64,000 nucleotides of DNA, from assembly GCA_046331225.1 (NCBI GenBank), contig JAXLRF010000008.1, positions 248,001 through 312,000 on the forward strand, in the 5' to 3' direction. Of this stretch, positions 56,858 to 64,000 are shown one piece after another (positions within the stretch are counted from its first letter, which is position 1; the number at the start of each line of letters is the position of its first letter). The DNA is from VFMC01 sp046331225. Its GTDB lineage: Bacteria; Actinomycetota; Acidimicrobiia; Acidimicrobiales; Ilumatobacteraceae. The notes beneath the pieces are model-generated. The model did no database searches and had not been told where the DNA came from. It saw nothing but the letters and a program-made list of their open reading frames with translations. The position numbers and the translations under genes are program-made.

Positions 56858-56863
56858 AAGGTA
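56858..56863 (-). promoter_or_regulatory. -10 element of the SnoaL-like gene
   Basis: TACCTT on the minus strand, 6 nt before the GTG, in a 34-bp divergent gap. Confidence 0.55.
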
Positions 56864-56871
56864 GCCGTCGC

Positions 56872-56877
56872 TAGCCT
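56872..56877 (+). promoter_or_regulatory. -10 element of the LbH acetyltransferase gene
   Basis: TAGCCT with 8 nt to the GTG. Confidence 0.55.
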
Positions 56878-56885
56878 GCCGGTCC

Positions 56886-57509
56886 GTGACCAGGCGACAC
56901 GACCTCGCGGGCGTCGCGATCCGGCGGGCGTGGGAGGCGATCGGCCGCTGGGGAGCGATCGGGCCGAACAGTTCGACCGGGCGGGGCTTCGGCGCGTTCG
57001 GGCAGGGCAGCATCATCTGCTTCCCCACCAACACCGTGTTCAACGAGCGCTACATCCACATCGGACGCGAGACGATGATCGGGCCGCAGGCCACCCTGTC
57101 GGCCGGCATGGTGCCGGGCCAACAGTGCCTGAGCGACCCGGTCGTGCGCATCGGCGACCGATGCCTCATCGGCAAGGGCAGCGGCATCGTCAGCCACTTC
57201 TCGATCGAGATCGGCGACGACGTGTGGACCGGTCATCACGTGTACATCACCGACCAGAACCACGGGTACGCGGACGTCACCCAGCCGATCTCGCGTCAGA
57301 CGATGCCCGAGCGTCCGGTGTCGATCGGCAACGGGTCGTGGATCGGGCACGGCAGCGTGATCCTGCCGGGGGCGCAGATCGGCGAGCACGTCACGATCGG
57401 TGCCAACTCGGTGGTCACCGGGACCATCCCGTCGTTCAGCGTCGCCGCCGGCAACCCGGCCAAGGTGATCAAGCGGTGGGTCGAGGGCGAGGGCTGGCAG
57501 CGCGTGTGA
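56886..57509 (+). CDS. Left-handed beta-helix (hexapeptide) acetyltransferase
   Basis: A 207-aa protein with hexapeptide repeats through most of its length (RYIHIGRETMIGPQATLSAG, VRIGDRCLIGKGSGIVSHFS, IEIGDDVWTGHHVYITDQNH, VSIGNGSWIGHGSVILPGAQ, VTIGANSVVTGTIP). The catalytic-type His is in TDQNHGY and the CoA-proximal end reads VAAGNPAKVIKRW. It resembles sugar O-acetyltransferases (WbbJ/MaA-like). The convergent neighbour is a fucosyltransferase, so acetylation of a surface glycan is plausible. Confidence 0.9.
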   Translation: MTRRHDLAGVAIRRAWEAIGRWGAIGPNSSTGRGFGAFGQGSIICFPTNTVFNERYIHIGRETMIGPQATLSAGMVPGQQCLSDPVVRIGDRCLIGKGSGIVSHFSIEIGDDVWTGHHVYITDQNHGYADVTQPISRQTMPERPVSIGNGSWIGHGSVILPGAQIGEHVTIGANSVVTGTIPSFSVAAGNPAKVIKRWVEGEGWQRV

Positions 57510-57510
57510 C

Positions 57511-57534
57511 GCTGCGCCGCCGCCCTGCCGCAGC
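57511..57534. terminator. Small hairpin between LbH and fucosyltransferase genes
   Basis: GCTGCG/CGCAGC stem, 12-nt loop, in the 30-bp gap between convergent genes. Confidence 0.35.
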
Positions 57535-57539
57535 GGCAC

Positions 57540-58475
57540 CTAGTGGATCCGGGTCCTCACCCGGTGCCGCATCTTCACGTCGTTCCAGGCCCGGGGTGCG
57601 AGCGACACCAGGCGCGATCGGCGGGCGACCGGCTTCCGGTCCTCGTCGAGCCGTGCGACGAGCCACTGCTCGAACCGGGTGAGGTCGGCGCACGCCGGCG
57701 GCCGGCCGTCGGCGAACCAGGGCTCGTGCAGCATCGCCAGGTACTGCTCGTCGTCGGTGTCGAGCTCGACGACCCGACCGACGAGCGCGTCGATCGAATC
57801 GAAGTCGTGGGCGTTCACGAACCGCCGAGGATTGAGGTCGCGAGCGACGTGCGGATCGCCCCAGTAGATGGGCACGGTGTTCGCCAGCAGGCCGTCGATC
57901 AGCTTCTCGGTGCAGTACCCGGGGTACGACGAGTTCTCGGCCGTGATGCTGAACTTCGCCCGTCCGAGGAAGGCGAGCTTGTCGTCCACCGGGCCACCGA
58001 CGTTGTTGCGGTACCGGCCGCCGGACAGCACGGGCCGGTGACGCTCGAGTCGCTCGTGGATCAGGTTGCGGGTGATCCCGCCAGGGTTCGACACGACGAC
58101 GGCGGCGAAGGCGTCACGGTCGGCCGCGTCGGCCGGGGGAGGGACGATCCGGTCGCGCATGTCGTGGTAGTGCACCGCCCACAGCGGGAGCCGGTAGTGC
58201 CGCGGGTGGACCCGCTCGTCGCAGGTGATCGCGAGGTCGGTCTGGTGGAAGCCCCAGGCGTAGTTCTCCCAGAGGAGCAGCACCCGGAGGCAGTCGTGCT
58301 CCTCGTGCTGCCAGCCGAAGCCCGAGTGGAACACCACGTCGGGCCGAGCGTCCGGGCCGTCGGCGAGCTCGAGGTCGAACGTCGATCGCAGCGAGCGGGT
58401 GAACAGGTTGTCCTCGACGTCGAAGCCCGGCCAGAAGTCGACGTAGGCGATCCTCAGGCGCTTGCGTGTGGTCAT
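57540..58475 (-). CDS. Glycosyltransferase family 10 (fucosyltransferase-like)
   Basis: A 311-aa protein with the GT10 core: KFSITAENSSYPGYCTEKLI, DGLLANTVPIYWGDPHVARD, LNPRRFVNAHDFDS, where Glu and Lys of the TEKL motif and Tyr-Trp-Gly bind GDP-fucose in alpha-1,3-fucosyltransferases. No signal or TM segment, so it acts on cytoplasmic precursors of a surface glycan. Bacterial GT10s were first described in Helicobacter and Bacteroides; it is a less usual find in an actinobacterium. No GDP-fucose synthesis genes are in the window. No clear promoter; it follows the membrane protein gene by 48 nt. Confidence 0.92.
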   Translation of the reverse strand: MTTRKRLRIAYVDFWPGFDVEDNLFTRSLRSTFDLELADGPDARPDVVFHSGFGWQHEEHDCLRVLLLWENYAWGFHQTDLAITCDERVHPRHYRLPLWAVHYHDMRDRIVPPPADAADRDAFAAVVVSNPGGITRNLIHERLERHRPVLSGGRYRNNVGGPVDDKLAFLGRAKFSITAENSSYPGYCTEKLIDGLLANTVPIYWGDPHVARDLNPRRFVNAHDFDSIDALVGRVVELDTDDEQYLAMLHEPWFADGRPPACADLTRFEQWLVARLDEDRKPVARRSRLVSLAPRAWNDVKMRHRVRTRIH

Positions 58476-58523
58476 CGGTCGTGGGTTCCGATCAGCCGGT
58501 GCGAGCGCCGCGCGGTGCCCGGA

Positions 58524-59117
58524 TCAGATGTAGGTGTCGCCGCCGAGCTCGCCCGGCGGGCGGCATGCGGGCATGCGGTTGCCGTTGGCGAAGTCGAGCA
58601 GCACGTTGGTGACCGGACCGCCGTCGACCTTGGTCTCGAGGTACGGGCCGAGCTCGAAGGCGCGCAGCCGGGCCGTGTAGGCACGGCGGTCGGCGAGCAT
58701 CGTGCGGAAGTAGCCCTCGTACTCGGTGACGAGCTGCCGGTCGCGTTCGCTCGTCGGCATCACCGCGATCATCTCGGTGAGCTCGGCCTCGAGCAGGTCG
58801 GTCGCCTGGTCGACGATGTCGGCGCGCTCGATCATCTGCTCGTCGGTGGGGTTCTCGATGTAGCCGCCGTCGGTGTCGACGAGCGCTCGTCGCTGGGCCT
58901 CGTAGCGCTCGCAGATGTCCTGGGCGCGCTGGCCCCACGAGTCGTCGTCGAGGACGTAGACGCCCTTCTTCTCGGCGAAGCCGAAGGCGTACACCCACAT
59001 CGCGACGAGCAGCAGGACGATCACGGTGAGGCCGATGCGGACGGCCATCGCACCACGGGTGCGCGCCGGCGGCTCGACCGGCGGCCGGTCGGTGGGGGTG
59101 GGGGTGGAGGTGGTCAT
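58524..59117 (-). CDS. Single-TM protein of unknown function
   Basis: A 197-aa protein with a Pro/Thr-rich cytoplasmic start (MTTSTPTPTDRPPVEPPA), one TM (AVRIGLTVIVLLLVAMWVYA) and ~130 extracytoplasmic, mostly helical residues with two Cys (AQDICERYEAQRRALVDTDG; NGNRMPACRPPGELGG). No family recognised. AGGAG 6 nt before the ATG supports the start. It lies 58 nt after DoxX and 48 nt before GT10, likely one transcript. Confidence 0.8.
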   Translation of the reverse strand: MTTSTPTPTDRPPVEPPARTRGAMAVRIGLTVIVLLLVAMWVYAFGFAEKKGVYVLDDDSWGQRAQDICERYEAQRRALVDTDGGYIENPTDEQMIERADIVDQATDLLEAELTEMIAVMPTSERDRQLVTEYEGYFRTMLADRRAYTARLRAFELGPYLETKVDGGPVTNVLLDFANGNRMPACRPPGELGGDTYI

Positions 59118-59175
59118 CGGAGCTCCTGGGGGGCTGGGTCCGGTGGGCGGGGGTGTGGTCGGCTCGCGGAGGCGG

Positions 59176-59685
59176 TCAGCTGGACGACGGGGCGGGGCGG
59201 TAGCAGACGGCGAGCTGCACGAGGGCGCCGACGATGCCGACGCTGGCGGCCTCGATGCCGCCCCACCAGTCGTGCCAGTGCAGGTCGAGGGCATGGTCGA
59301 GCGACCATTCGCCCGGGCCCATCAGCGCGACGACGAACGCGGTGATCGCGATCGACGCGCAGTACTCCCAACCCTGGTTGGGCTTGAAGATGAAGAAGCC
59401 GACCTTCCAGTGGGCGACGACGATCGCGACGAGCATCACGCCGATCATCCCGGCGGCGGCGAGCGGGGTGAGCAGGCCGAGCGCGAACAGCACGCCGGCA
59501 CCCATCTCGGTGGCGGCGGCCACACGGGCCTGCAGCCCGGGCCACTTGAAACCGATCGAGCGGAACCACCCGGCGGTGCCCTCGATGCCGCTCTTCACCT
59601 TGTTGAGCCCGTGGTAGGCGAGGAACAGGCCGAACACCAGCCTCAGCACGAGCATCCCGAGGTTGTACTGATCCGGTCCGTTCAC
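59176..59685 (-). CDS. DoxX-family membrane protein
   Basis: A 169-aa protein with four TM segments: GMLVLRLVFGLFLAYHGLNK, AAATEMGAGVLFALGLLTPL, AAAGMIGVMLVAIVVAHWKV, ASIAITAFVVALMGPG. The early YHGLNKVKSG and GFFIFKPNQGWEY are typical DoxX features. Some DoxX proteins act in thiol/redox complexes. The GTG start gives MNGPDQYNLGMLVLRL; TAGCCT lies 7 nt upstream. Confidence 0.9.
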   Translation of the reverse strand: MNGPDQYNLGMLVLRLVFGLFLAYHGLNKVKSGIEGTAGWFRSIGFKWPGLQARVAAATEMGAGVLFALGLLTPLAAAGMIGVMLVAIVVAHWKVGFFIFKPNQGWEYCASIAITAFVVALMGPGEWSLDHALDLHWHDWWGGIEAASVGIVGALVQLAVCYRPAPSSS

Positions 59686-59692
59686 GGCCCCG

Positions 59693-59698
59693 AGGCTA
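59693..59698 (-). promoter_or_regulatory. -10 element of the DoxX operon
   Basis: TAGCCT on the minus strand, 7 nt before the GTG. Confidence 0.55.
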
Positions 59699-59736
59699 TT
59701 GCGCAAACCCTTCGGACGGCGGACAGAGCGCGGTGC

Positions 59737-59742
59737 TAGACA
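59737..59742 (+). promoter_or_regulatory. Probable extended -10 of the ABC exporter operon
   Basis: TGC-TAGACA, last base off consensus, 8 nt before ATG 59751. Confidence 0.4.
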
Positions 59743-59750
59743 TGGAGATC

Positions 59751-61622
59751 ATGTCGTTCGACGCCTCTCCCGACGCGCCCGAGCGGCCGTCGGAGACGCC
59801 GTCGGCACCGCAGGGCACCTTCCGCGCCGCCTTCTGGCTGCTGCGCCAACTGCTGCGCCACCACCGGCGCGTGTTCGCGACCGCCGTCGGCGGTGCAGCC
59901 GTCTTCGCCGCCTGCACCGTGCTGTCGGCCGACATCGTCGGTCGAGTCACCGACGACGTGATCCGCCCTCGATTCGACGAGGGCCACGTCGCGACCGGCA
60001 CCGTGATCGCCGTGCTCGGCGCGCTCGTGCTCGTCGGCATCGTGCGTGGGGCGGGTGTCGTGGTGCGCCGCACGTGGGCCGGCATCACCGGATGGGGGAT
60101 CGTCGAGGAGCTCACCGGCCAGGTGGTCGACCACGTGGTCGCCCAACCCGCGCCCTGGCACCGACGTCAGAGCACCGGCGACCTCATCACCCGAGCGGGT
60201 GTCGACACCGAGGCCGCCACCGCGGTGCTGCAGCCGTTGCCGTTCGCGACCGGTGTGGTGGTGATGCTCGCGCTGTCGTCGGTGTGGTTGATCACGACCG
60301 ATCCGCTGCTCGGGCTCGCGGCCGTCGCCGTGTTCCCGGTGCTGTTGATCATGAACGTGCGCTATCAGAAGCGCGTCGATCGCTACTTCGACGCAGCGCA
60401 GGTCGAGCTCGGCAAGCTCAGCTCGGCGGTGCACGAGAGCTTCGACGGCGTGCACGTGGTCAAGGCGTTCGGCGCCGAGCGCCGCGAGACCGAACGGCTC
60501 GCCGTGATCGCATCGCGTCTGCGCGAGGCGCGGCGCGAGACCGTTCGCCTGCGCAGTGTGTTCGAGGCGTTGATGGACGCGGTGCCCAACACGGTGAACG
60601 TGGGGTTGCTGATCGCCGGCGCCTACCGAGTGCAGGCCGGTGCGCTCACCGTCGGCGAGCTGACGAGCTTCATCTACCTGTTCACCCTGCTGGTGTTCCC
60701 GCTGCGGATCATCGGGTTCGCGTTCAGTGAGCTGCCGCACTCGCAGGCCGGATGGACCCGGCTCCGCCAGTTGCTCGACGAGCCGATCGAGACCGACCCG
60801 GTGTCGGCGTTGCACCGCGGCGCCGACCACGGCGTCGAGGTGAACGGCATCGTCGTCAGCCACGACGGCGAGCGCGACGTGCTCGCCGGTGTCGACGCCC
60901 ACGTCGAGTCCGGCCGCACCGTCGCCGTCGTCGGTGCCACCGGAGCCGGCAAGACCACGCTCGTGCACGCGATCGCCGGGCTGATCCCGTTGTCCGCCGG
61001 CTCGATCACCGTACCGTCGGGATTCGTCGGTGTCGTGTTCCAGGAGCCGTTCCTGTTCGCCGGTTCGGTGCGCGAGAACGTCGCGCTCGGCGCACCGATC
61101 GACGACGACGAGGTGCGTCGCGCCCTCGACACCGCCGAGGCCGCATTCGTCGACGAGCTGCCCGAGGGCCTCGAGACGATCGTCGGCGAACGAGGTGTGG
61201 GGCTGTCGGGGGGTCAACGCCAGCGCATCGCGCTCGCCCGCGCACTCGTGCGCCGGCCGGCGCTGCTGCTGCTCGACGACACCACCTCGGCGCTCGACCC
61301 GTCGACCGAGGCCAAGGTGCTCGCGAACCTGCGAGCCACCCTGCGCGACACCACGGTGATCGCCGTCGCCTCACGGCCGAGCACCATCGCCCTCGCCGAC
61401 GAGGTGCTGTACCTGGCCGACGGCGTGGTGGTCGCGCACGGCCCGCACGACGAACTGATGACGACCACACCCGCATACGCCGAACTGATGCAGGCGTTCG
61501 AGCACGACCGCGACGAACTCGACGAGTCCGGTGTCGCGCCTCACGCCGCCGCGGGCACGATCGACGCCGCGTTCGACGAGGTGCTGGCGCACGACCACAC
61601 GCCCGACGAGGTGCTGCCGTGA
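59751..61622 (+). CDS. ABC exporter half-transporter with degenerate ATPase site
   Basis: A 623-aa protein: six-TM exporter domain (~20-345) then NBD (~360-600). Walker A GATGAGKTTL (~395), canonical signature LSGGQRQRIALARAL (~485), Walker B LLLLDDTTSALD with Asp instead of the catalytic Glu (~510), and a switch region VASRPSTI in which the usual His is Ser. These are the hallmarks of the non-hydrolysing half in heterodimeric exporters. An Asp/Glu-rich ~40-residue tail follows. ATG 59751 is used; 59742 and GTG 59733 are in-frame alternatives. The stop overlaps the partner's GTG by 4 nt. Exported substrate unknown. Confidence 0.93.
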   Translation: MSFDASPDAPERPSETPSAPQGTFRAAFWLLRQLLRHHRRVFATAVGGAAVFAACTVLSADIVGRVTDDVIRPRFDEGHVATGTVIAVLGALVLVGIVRGAGVVVRRTWAGITGWGIVEELTGQVVDHVVAQPAPWHRRQSTGDLITRAGVDTEAATAVLQPLPFATGVVVMLALSSVWLITTDPLLGLAAVAVFPVLLIMNVRYQKRVDRYFDAAQVELGKLSSAVHESFDGVHVVKAFGAERRETERLAVIASRLREARRETVRLRSVFEALMDAVPNTVNVGLLIAGAYRVQAGALTVGELTSFIYLFTLLVFPLRIIGFAFSELPHSQAGWTRLRQLLDEPIETDPVSALHRGADHGVEVNGIVVSHDGERDVLAGVDAHVESGRTVAVVGATGAGKTTLVHAIAGLIPLSAGSITVPSGFVGVVFQEPFLFAGSVRENVALGAPIDDDEVRRALDTAEAAFVDELPEGLETIVGERGVGLSGGQRQRIALARALVRRPALLLLDDTTSALDPSTEAKVLANLRATLRDTTVIAVASRPSTIALADEVLYLADGVVVAHGPHDELMTTTPAYAELMQAFEHDRDELDESGVAPHAAAGTIDAAFDEVLAHDHTPDEVLP

Positions 61623-63403
61623 GCGAACCACTCAGCCGTTTCAGCGCCGTCGAAACGATCGGTCGTGGCGTGCAGGAAGCACCGGCGCTCAAGAGCGGGT
61701 TCGGTGCCACGCTCGGCCTGGCCATGGTGGGCGCCCTCGGTCGCCTCGCGATGCCGATCGTCGTGCAGCAGTCGATCGACCGCGGGTTCCGCGAGGGCGA
61801 CGTGCGGGCCGGCACCGTCACGGTGCTGGCCCTCATCGGCCTCGGTGCCGTCGTCGTCGGTGGCGTCTGCCAGCGCACGGCCGTCAAGCGTCTCGGCTAT
61901 CGCAGCGAAGAGGCCCTGTACGCCCTGCGCGTGCGCCTGTTCGAACACATCCACCGGCTCTCGATCGCCGATCACAACGAGGAGAAGAAGGGTGCACTCG
62001 TCGCTCGTGTCACGAGCGACGTCGAGACCCTCGCGCAGTTCTTCTCGTGGGGTGCCCTCGCCTGGTTGCTCGAGGGCACGCTCATGCTCACGGTGGCCGC
62101 GGTGATGATCGCCTACGACTGGCTGCTCGCGGTCACCGCGTTCGTCGTGGCCGCGCCGCTCGCCGTGGTGCTGCACAAGGTGCAGGTGCACCTCGTCAAG
62201 GCCTACGAGCGCGCACGCGTCGACAACGCGCAGGTGCTCACCAGCATCAGCGAGGTCATCTCGGGTGCCGAGACGCTGCGCACCTACGACGCCGGCCCCG
62301 CCTACGCGACGATCACCAAGCGACACTCGCACCAGCGGTCGCGGTCGTTCGTGAAGGCCGGCACCATCGGTGCGTTCCTGTTCCCGTCGGGCGAGGTGTT
62401 CAGCGTCCTCACCGTCTCGTCGGTGGTCACCGTCGGCCTGCTGCGCGGACCCTCGAGCGGGCTCACCGCCGGGGCGATGGTCGGCTTCGTGTTCCTCACG
62501 TACCGGTTCCTCGAGCCGATCTCGACGTTCACCGAGGTCATCGACCAGACCCAGACCGCCGTCGCCGGACTGCGGCGTGTGCTCGGCATCCTCGAGATCC
62601 CGATCGGCCCGCCCGAACCGCAGATCCCGCAACACCTGCCTGCCGGCGAGCTCGACGTCGACATCCAGCACGTCACCTTCGCCTACCGGTCGCGCACCGA
62701 CGACGACGAGCCGCCGGTGCTGATCGACGTCACGGCGCACATCCCGGCCGGTCAGCAGGTGGCGATGGTGGGTGAGACCGGCTCGGGCAAGACCACCCTC
62801 GGACGCCTGGTGGCACGCCTGGCCGACCCGACCGCCGGCGTGGTGCGCGTGGGCGGCGTGCCCCTCACCCAGGTGTCGAACGCCGAGCTGCGCACGCGGC
62901 TCGTCGTGGTGCCCCAGGAGCCCTTCCTGTTCGAGGGCTCGATCGCCGCGAACCTCGGCTTCGCCCGGCCTGCACTGTCGCTCGCCCAGATCGAGCGGGC
63001 GATCGTCGACCTCGACCTCGGCGACTGGCTCGAGGGCCTGCCCGACGGGCTCGACACCGAGGTCGGCCAGCGCGGCACCGCGCTGTCGGCCGGCGAACGG
63101 CAGCTCGTCGCGCTCGTGCGCGCATCGCTCGTCGACCCCGACGTGCTGGTGCTCGACGAGGCGACCTCGTCGGTCGACGCGCTCACCGAGGTGCGACTCA
63201 CCCGTGCACTCGACAAGCTCGCCGCAGGACGAACCACGATCTCGATCGCGCACCGCCTGTCGACCGCTGCCCGCGCCGATCGGGTGCTCGTGCTCGAACA
63301 CGGCCGTCTGGTGCAGGACGGCCCGCACGGCGAGCTGGTCACCTCGCCCGGTCCCTATGCCCGCATGTACGAGGCGTGGGTGGCGGCCACCAGCTCGGCC
63401 TGA
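61619..63403 (+). CDS. ABC exporter half-transporter, catalytic partner
   Basis: A 594-aa protein with six TM segments (~25-315) and an NBD (~340-580). Walker A GETGSGKTTL, Walker B VLVLDEATSSVD with the catalytic Glu, and switch His in SIAHRLST are intact, but the signature is LSAGERQLVALVRAS rather than LSGGQ. The altered signature faces the degenerate Walker B of the partner, leaving one canonical site, as in TM287/288- or BmrCD-like heterodimers. Coupled by GTGA overlap. Convergent with the dehydrogenase gene, 3-bp gap. Confidence 0.94.
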   Translation: MSEPLSRFSAVETIGRGVQEAPALKSGFGATLGLAMVGALGRLAMPIVVQQSIDRGFREGDVRAGTVTVLALIGLGAVVVGGVCQRTAVKRLGYRSEEALYALRVRLFEHIHRLSIADHNEEKKGALVARVTSDVETLAQFFSWGALAWLLEGTLMLTVAAVMIAYDWLLAVTAFVVAAPLAVVLHKVQVHLVKAYERARVDNAQVLTSISEVISGAETLRTYDAGPAYATITKRHSHQRSRSFVKAGTIGAFLFPSGEVFSVLTVSSVVTVGLLRGPSSGLTAGAMVGFVFLTYRFLEPISTFTEVIDQTQTAVAGLRRVLGILEIPIGPPEPQIPQHLPAGELDVDIQHVTFAYRSRTDDDEPPVLIDVTAHIPAGQQVAMVGETGSGKTTLGRLVARLADPTAGVVRVGGVPLTQVSNAELRTRLVVVPQEPFLFEGSIAANLGFARPALSLAQIERAIVDLDLGDWLEGLPDGLDTEVGQRGTALSAGERQLVALVRASLVDPDVLVLDEATSSVDALTEVRLTRALDKLAAGRTTISIAHRLSTAARADRVLVLEHGRLVQDGPHGELVTSPGPYARMYEAWVAATSSA

Positions 63404-63406
63404 CCC

Positions 63407-64000
63407 TCAGACGGTCGGGTCGACCAGCACCTTGATCGCTCCCGACGGATCGTCGGCCAGCTGCTCGATCACGACCGGCAGCTCGGCGAGCCCCACCGTG
63501 CGGTCGTGCAACGGTTCGGTGCGCACCGCGCCGTCGGCGATCAGGTCGATCACCTCGGTCACCTCGTGGTGCAGATGCCCGATCGCGGCCGTGACGGTGA
63601 TCTCCTTGACGAGCCACACGTGCGGGTCGATCGTCGCCGGCCCGACGGCCAAGCCCACCAGGTCGACGCGGCCGCCGCGCCGCGCCAGGTCGACGGCGCG
63701 CTGCACGGTCGACGGCACGCCGGCGCACTCGTACACCAGGTCGGCGCCCCGACCGCCGAAGCGGTCGCCGGCCTCGTCGGGGTGGATCGCCTCGGCCGCC
63801 CCGAGCTGGAGGGCGAGCGCTCGGCGAGTGGCGGCCGGCTCGATCGCCACGACGTGCGACGCGCCACGCGCGATCGCGCACTGCAACGTGAGCAGCCCGA
63901 TCGGCCCGCAGCCCTGCACCACCACGGTCTCGCCGTCGCGCGGCGGCATCCGGTCGACCGCGTGCAGAGCCACCACGGCGGGTTCGACCACCGCCGCCTG
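63407..64000 (-). CDS. Zinc-type MDR alcohol dehydrogenase, N-terminus beyond window
   Basis: The visible ~197 C-terminal residues are the Rossmann half of a medium-chain dehydrogenase: VVVQGCGPIGLLTLQCAIAR (GxGxxG), ASHVVAIEPAATRRALALQL, GADLVYECAGVPSTVQRAVD, GRVDLVGLAVGPATIDPHVW, and the closing PVVIEQLADDPSGAIKVLVD. The catalytic zinc domain lies outside the window. Substrate unknown. Confidence 0.9.
   Translation of the reverse strand, partial: QAAVVEPAVVALHAVDRMPPRDGETVVVQGCGPIGLLTLQCAIARGASHVVAIEPAATRRALALQLGAAEAIHPDEAGDRFGGRGADLVYECAGVPSTVQRAVDLARRGGRVDLVGLAVGPATIDPHVWLVKEITVTAAIGHLHHEVTEVIDLIADGAVRTEPLHDRTVGLAELPVVIEQLADDPSGAIKVLVDPTV

Noticed and set aside
1..64000. Mobile element, prophage or rRNA/tRNA genes
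   Set aside because: No transposase, integrase, terminal repeats, cloverleaf or rRNA-like sequence was seen on reading through; very short or diverged ones could be missed.

Overview
The window reads as a contiguous piece of a high-G+C (about 70% by eye) actinobacterial chromosome. F420-type LLM oxidoreductases, a mycothiol-type maleylpyruvate isomerase fold, a DUF222/HNH protein, a DUF2510 protein, GTG starts almost as common as ATG, and Acidimicrobiia-style secreted proteins (Trp-repeat subtilase, LDTR-repeat SGNH hydrolases) suggest an Acidimicrobiia/Ilumatobacter-like organism; that placement is inference. No rRNA, tRNA, CRISPR array, transposase, integrase or phage gene was seen. It looks like ordinary chromosome with dense short operons, many joined by 4-nt ATGA/GTGA overlaps.

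Layout. 1-7 kb (minus): a DMGDH/sarcosine-dehydrogenase-type flavoprotein cut by the left edge, its TetR regulator, a GGDEF-EAL protein, and a co-translated pair of a 66-aa secreted peptide and a subtilase ending in 17 Trp pentapeptides. 7.2-11.2 kb (plus): GcvT-like protein, PYROXD2-like flavoprotein, pirin. 11.1-13.6 kb (minus): DUF4097 protein, class III nucleotide cyclase, GH84-like glycosidase in one overlapping operon. 13.7-19.3 kb: OatA-like acyltransferase diverging from two secreted SGNH hydrolases. 19.4-21.9 and 27.2-29 kb: two ECF sigma factors, each coupled to a single-TM protein. Between them: a second GGDEF-EAL protein, RF3 and a VOC protein. 29-38 kb: DUF222/HNH, ferritin-like protein, LLM oxidoreductase, CAP lipoprotein, LigD-type polymerase, biotinyl-carboxyltransferase fusion, and an NSAR/OSBS-like enolase-superfamily enzyme coupled to a GNAT. 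38-45 kb: 2OG-Fe(II) oxygenase, ArsR-SRPBCC pair with a palindromic operator shared with DUF72, then aminotransferase-TauE-sulfatase. 45-57.5 kb: MBL hydrolase, MDMPI-fold protein, ProA-like dehydrogenase, M1 peptidase lipoprotein, DAO-family oxidase, CPBP protease, PanC, P1 peptidase, LLM oxidoreductase with a TetR and two palindromes, GNAT, SnoaL-like protein, LbH acetyltransferase. 57.5-64 kb: GT10 fucosyltransferase, membrane protein, DoxX, a heterodimeric ABC exporter, and an MDR dehydrogenase cut by the right edge.

The strongest window-wide signal is regulatory. At least 24 operon-leading genes carry a -10-like TANNNT hexamer only 6-10 nt before the annotated start codon, usually without a Shine-Dalgarno sequence. 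This predicts mostly leaderless transcription. In one case (46700-46718) two divergent genes share 19 bp with directly abutting back-to-back -10 elements. A separate set of genes has clear Shine-Dalgarno sequences, so two translation-start classes coexist.
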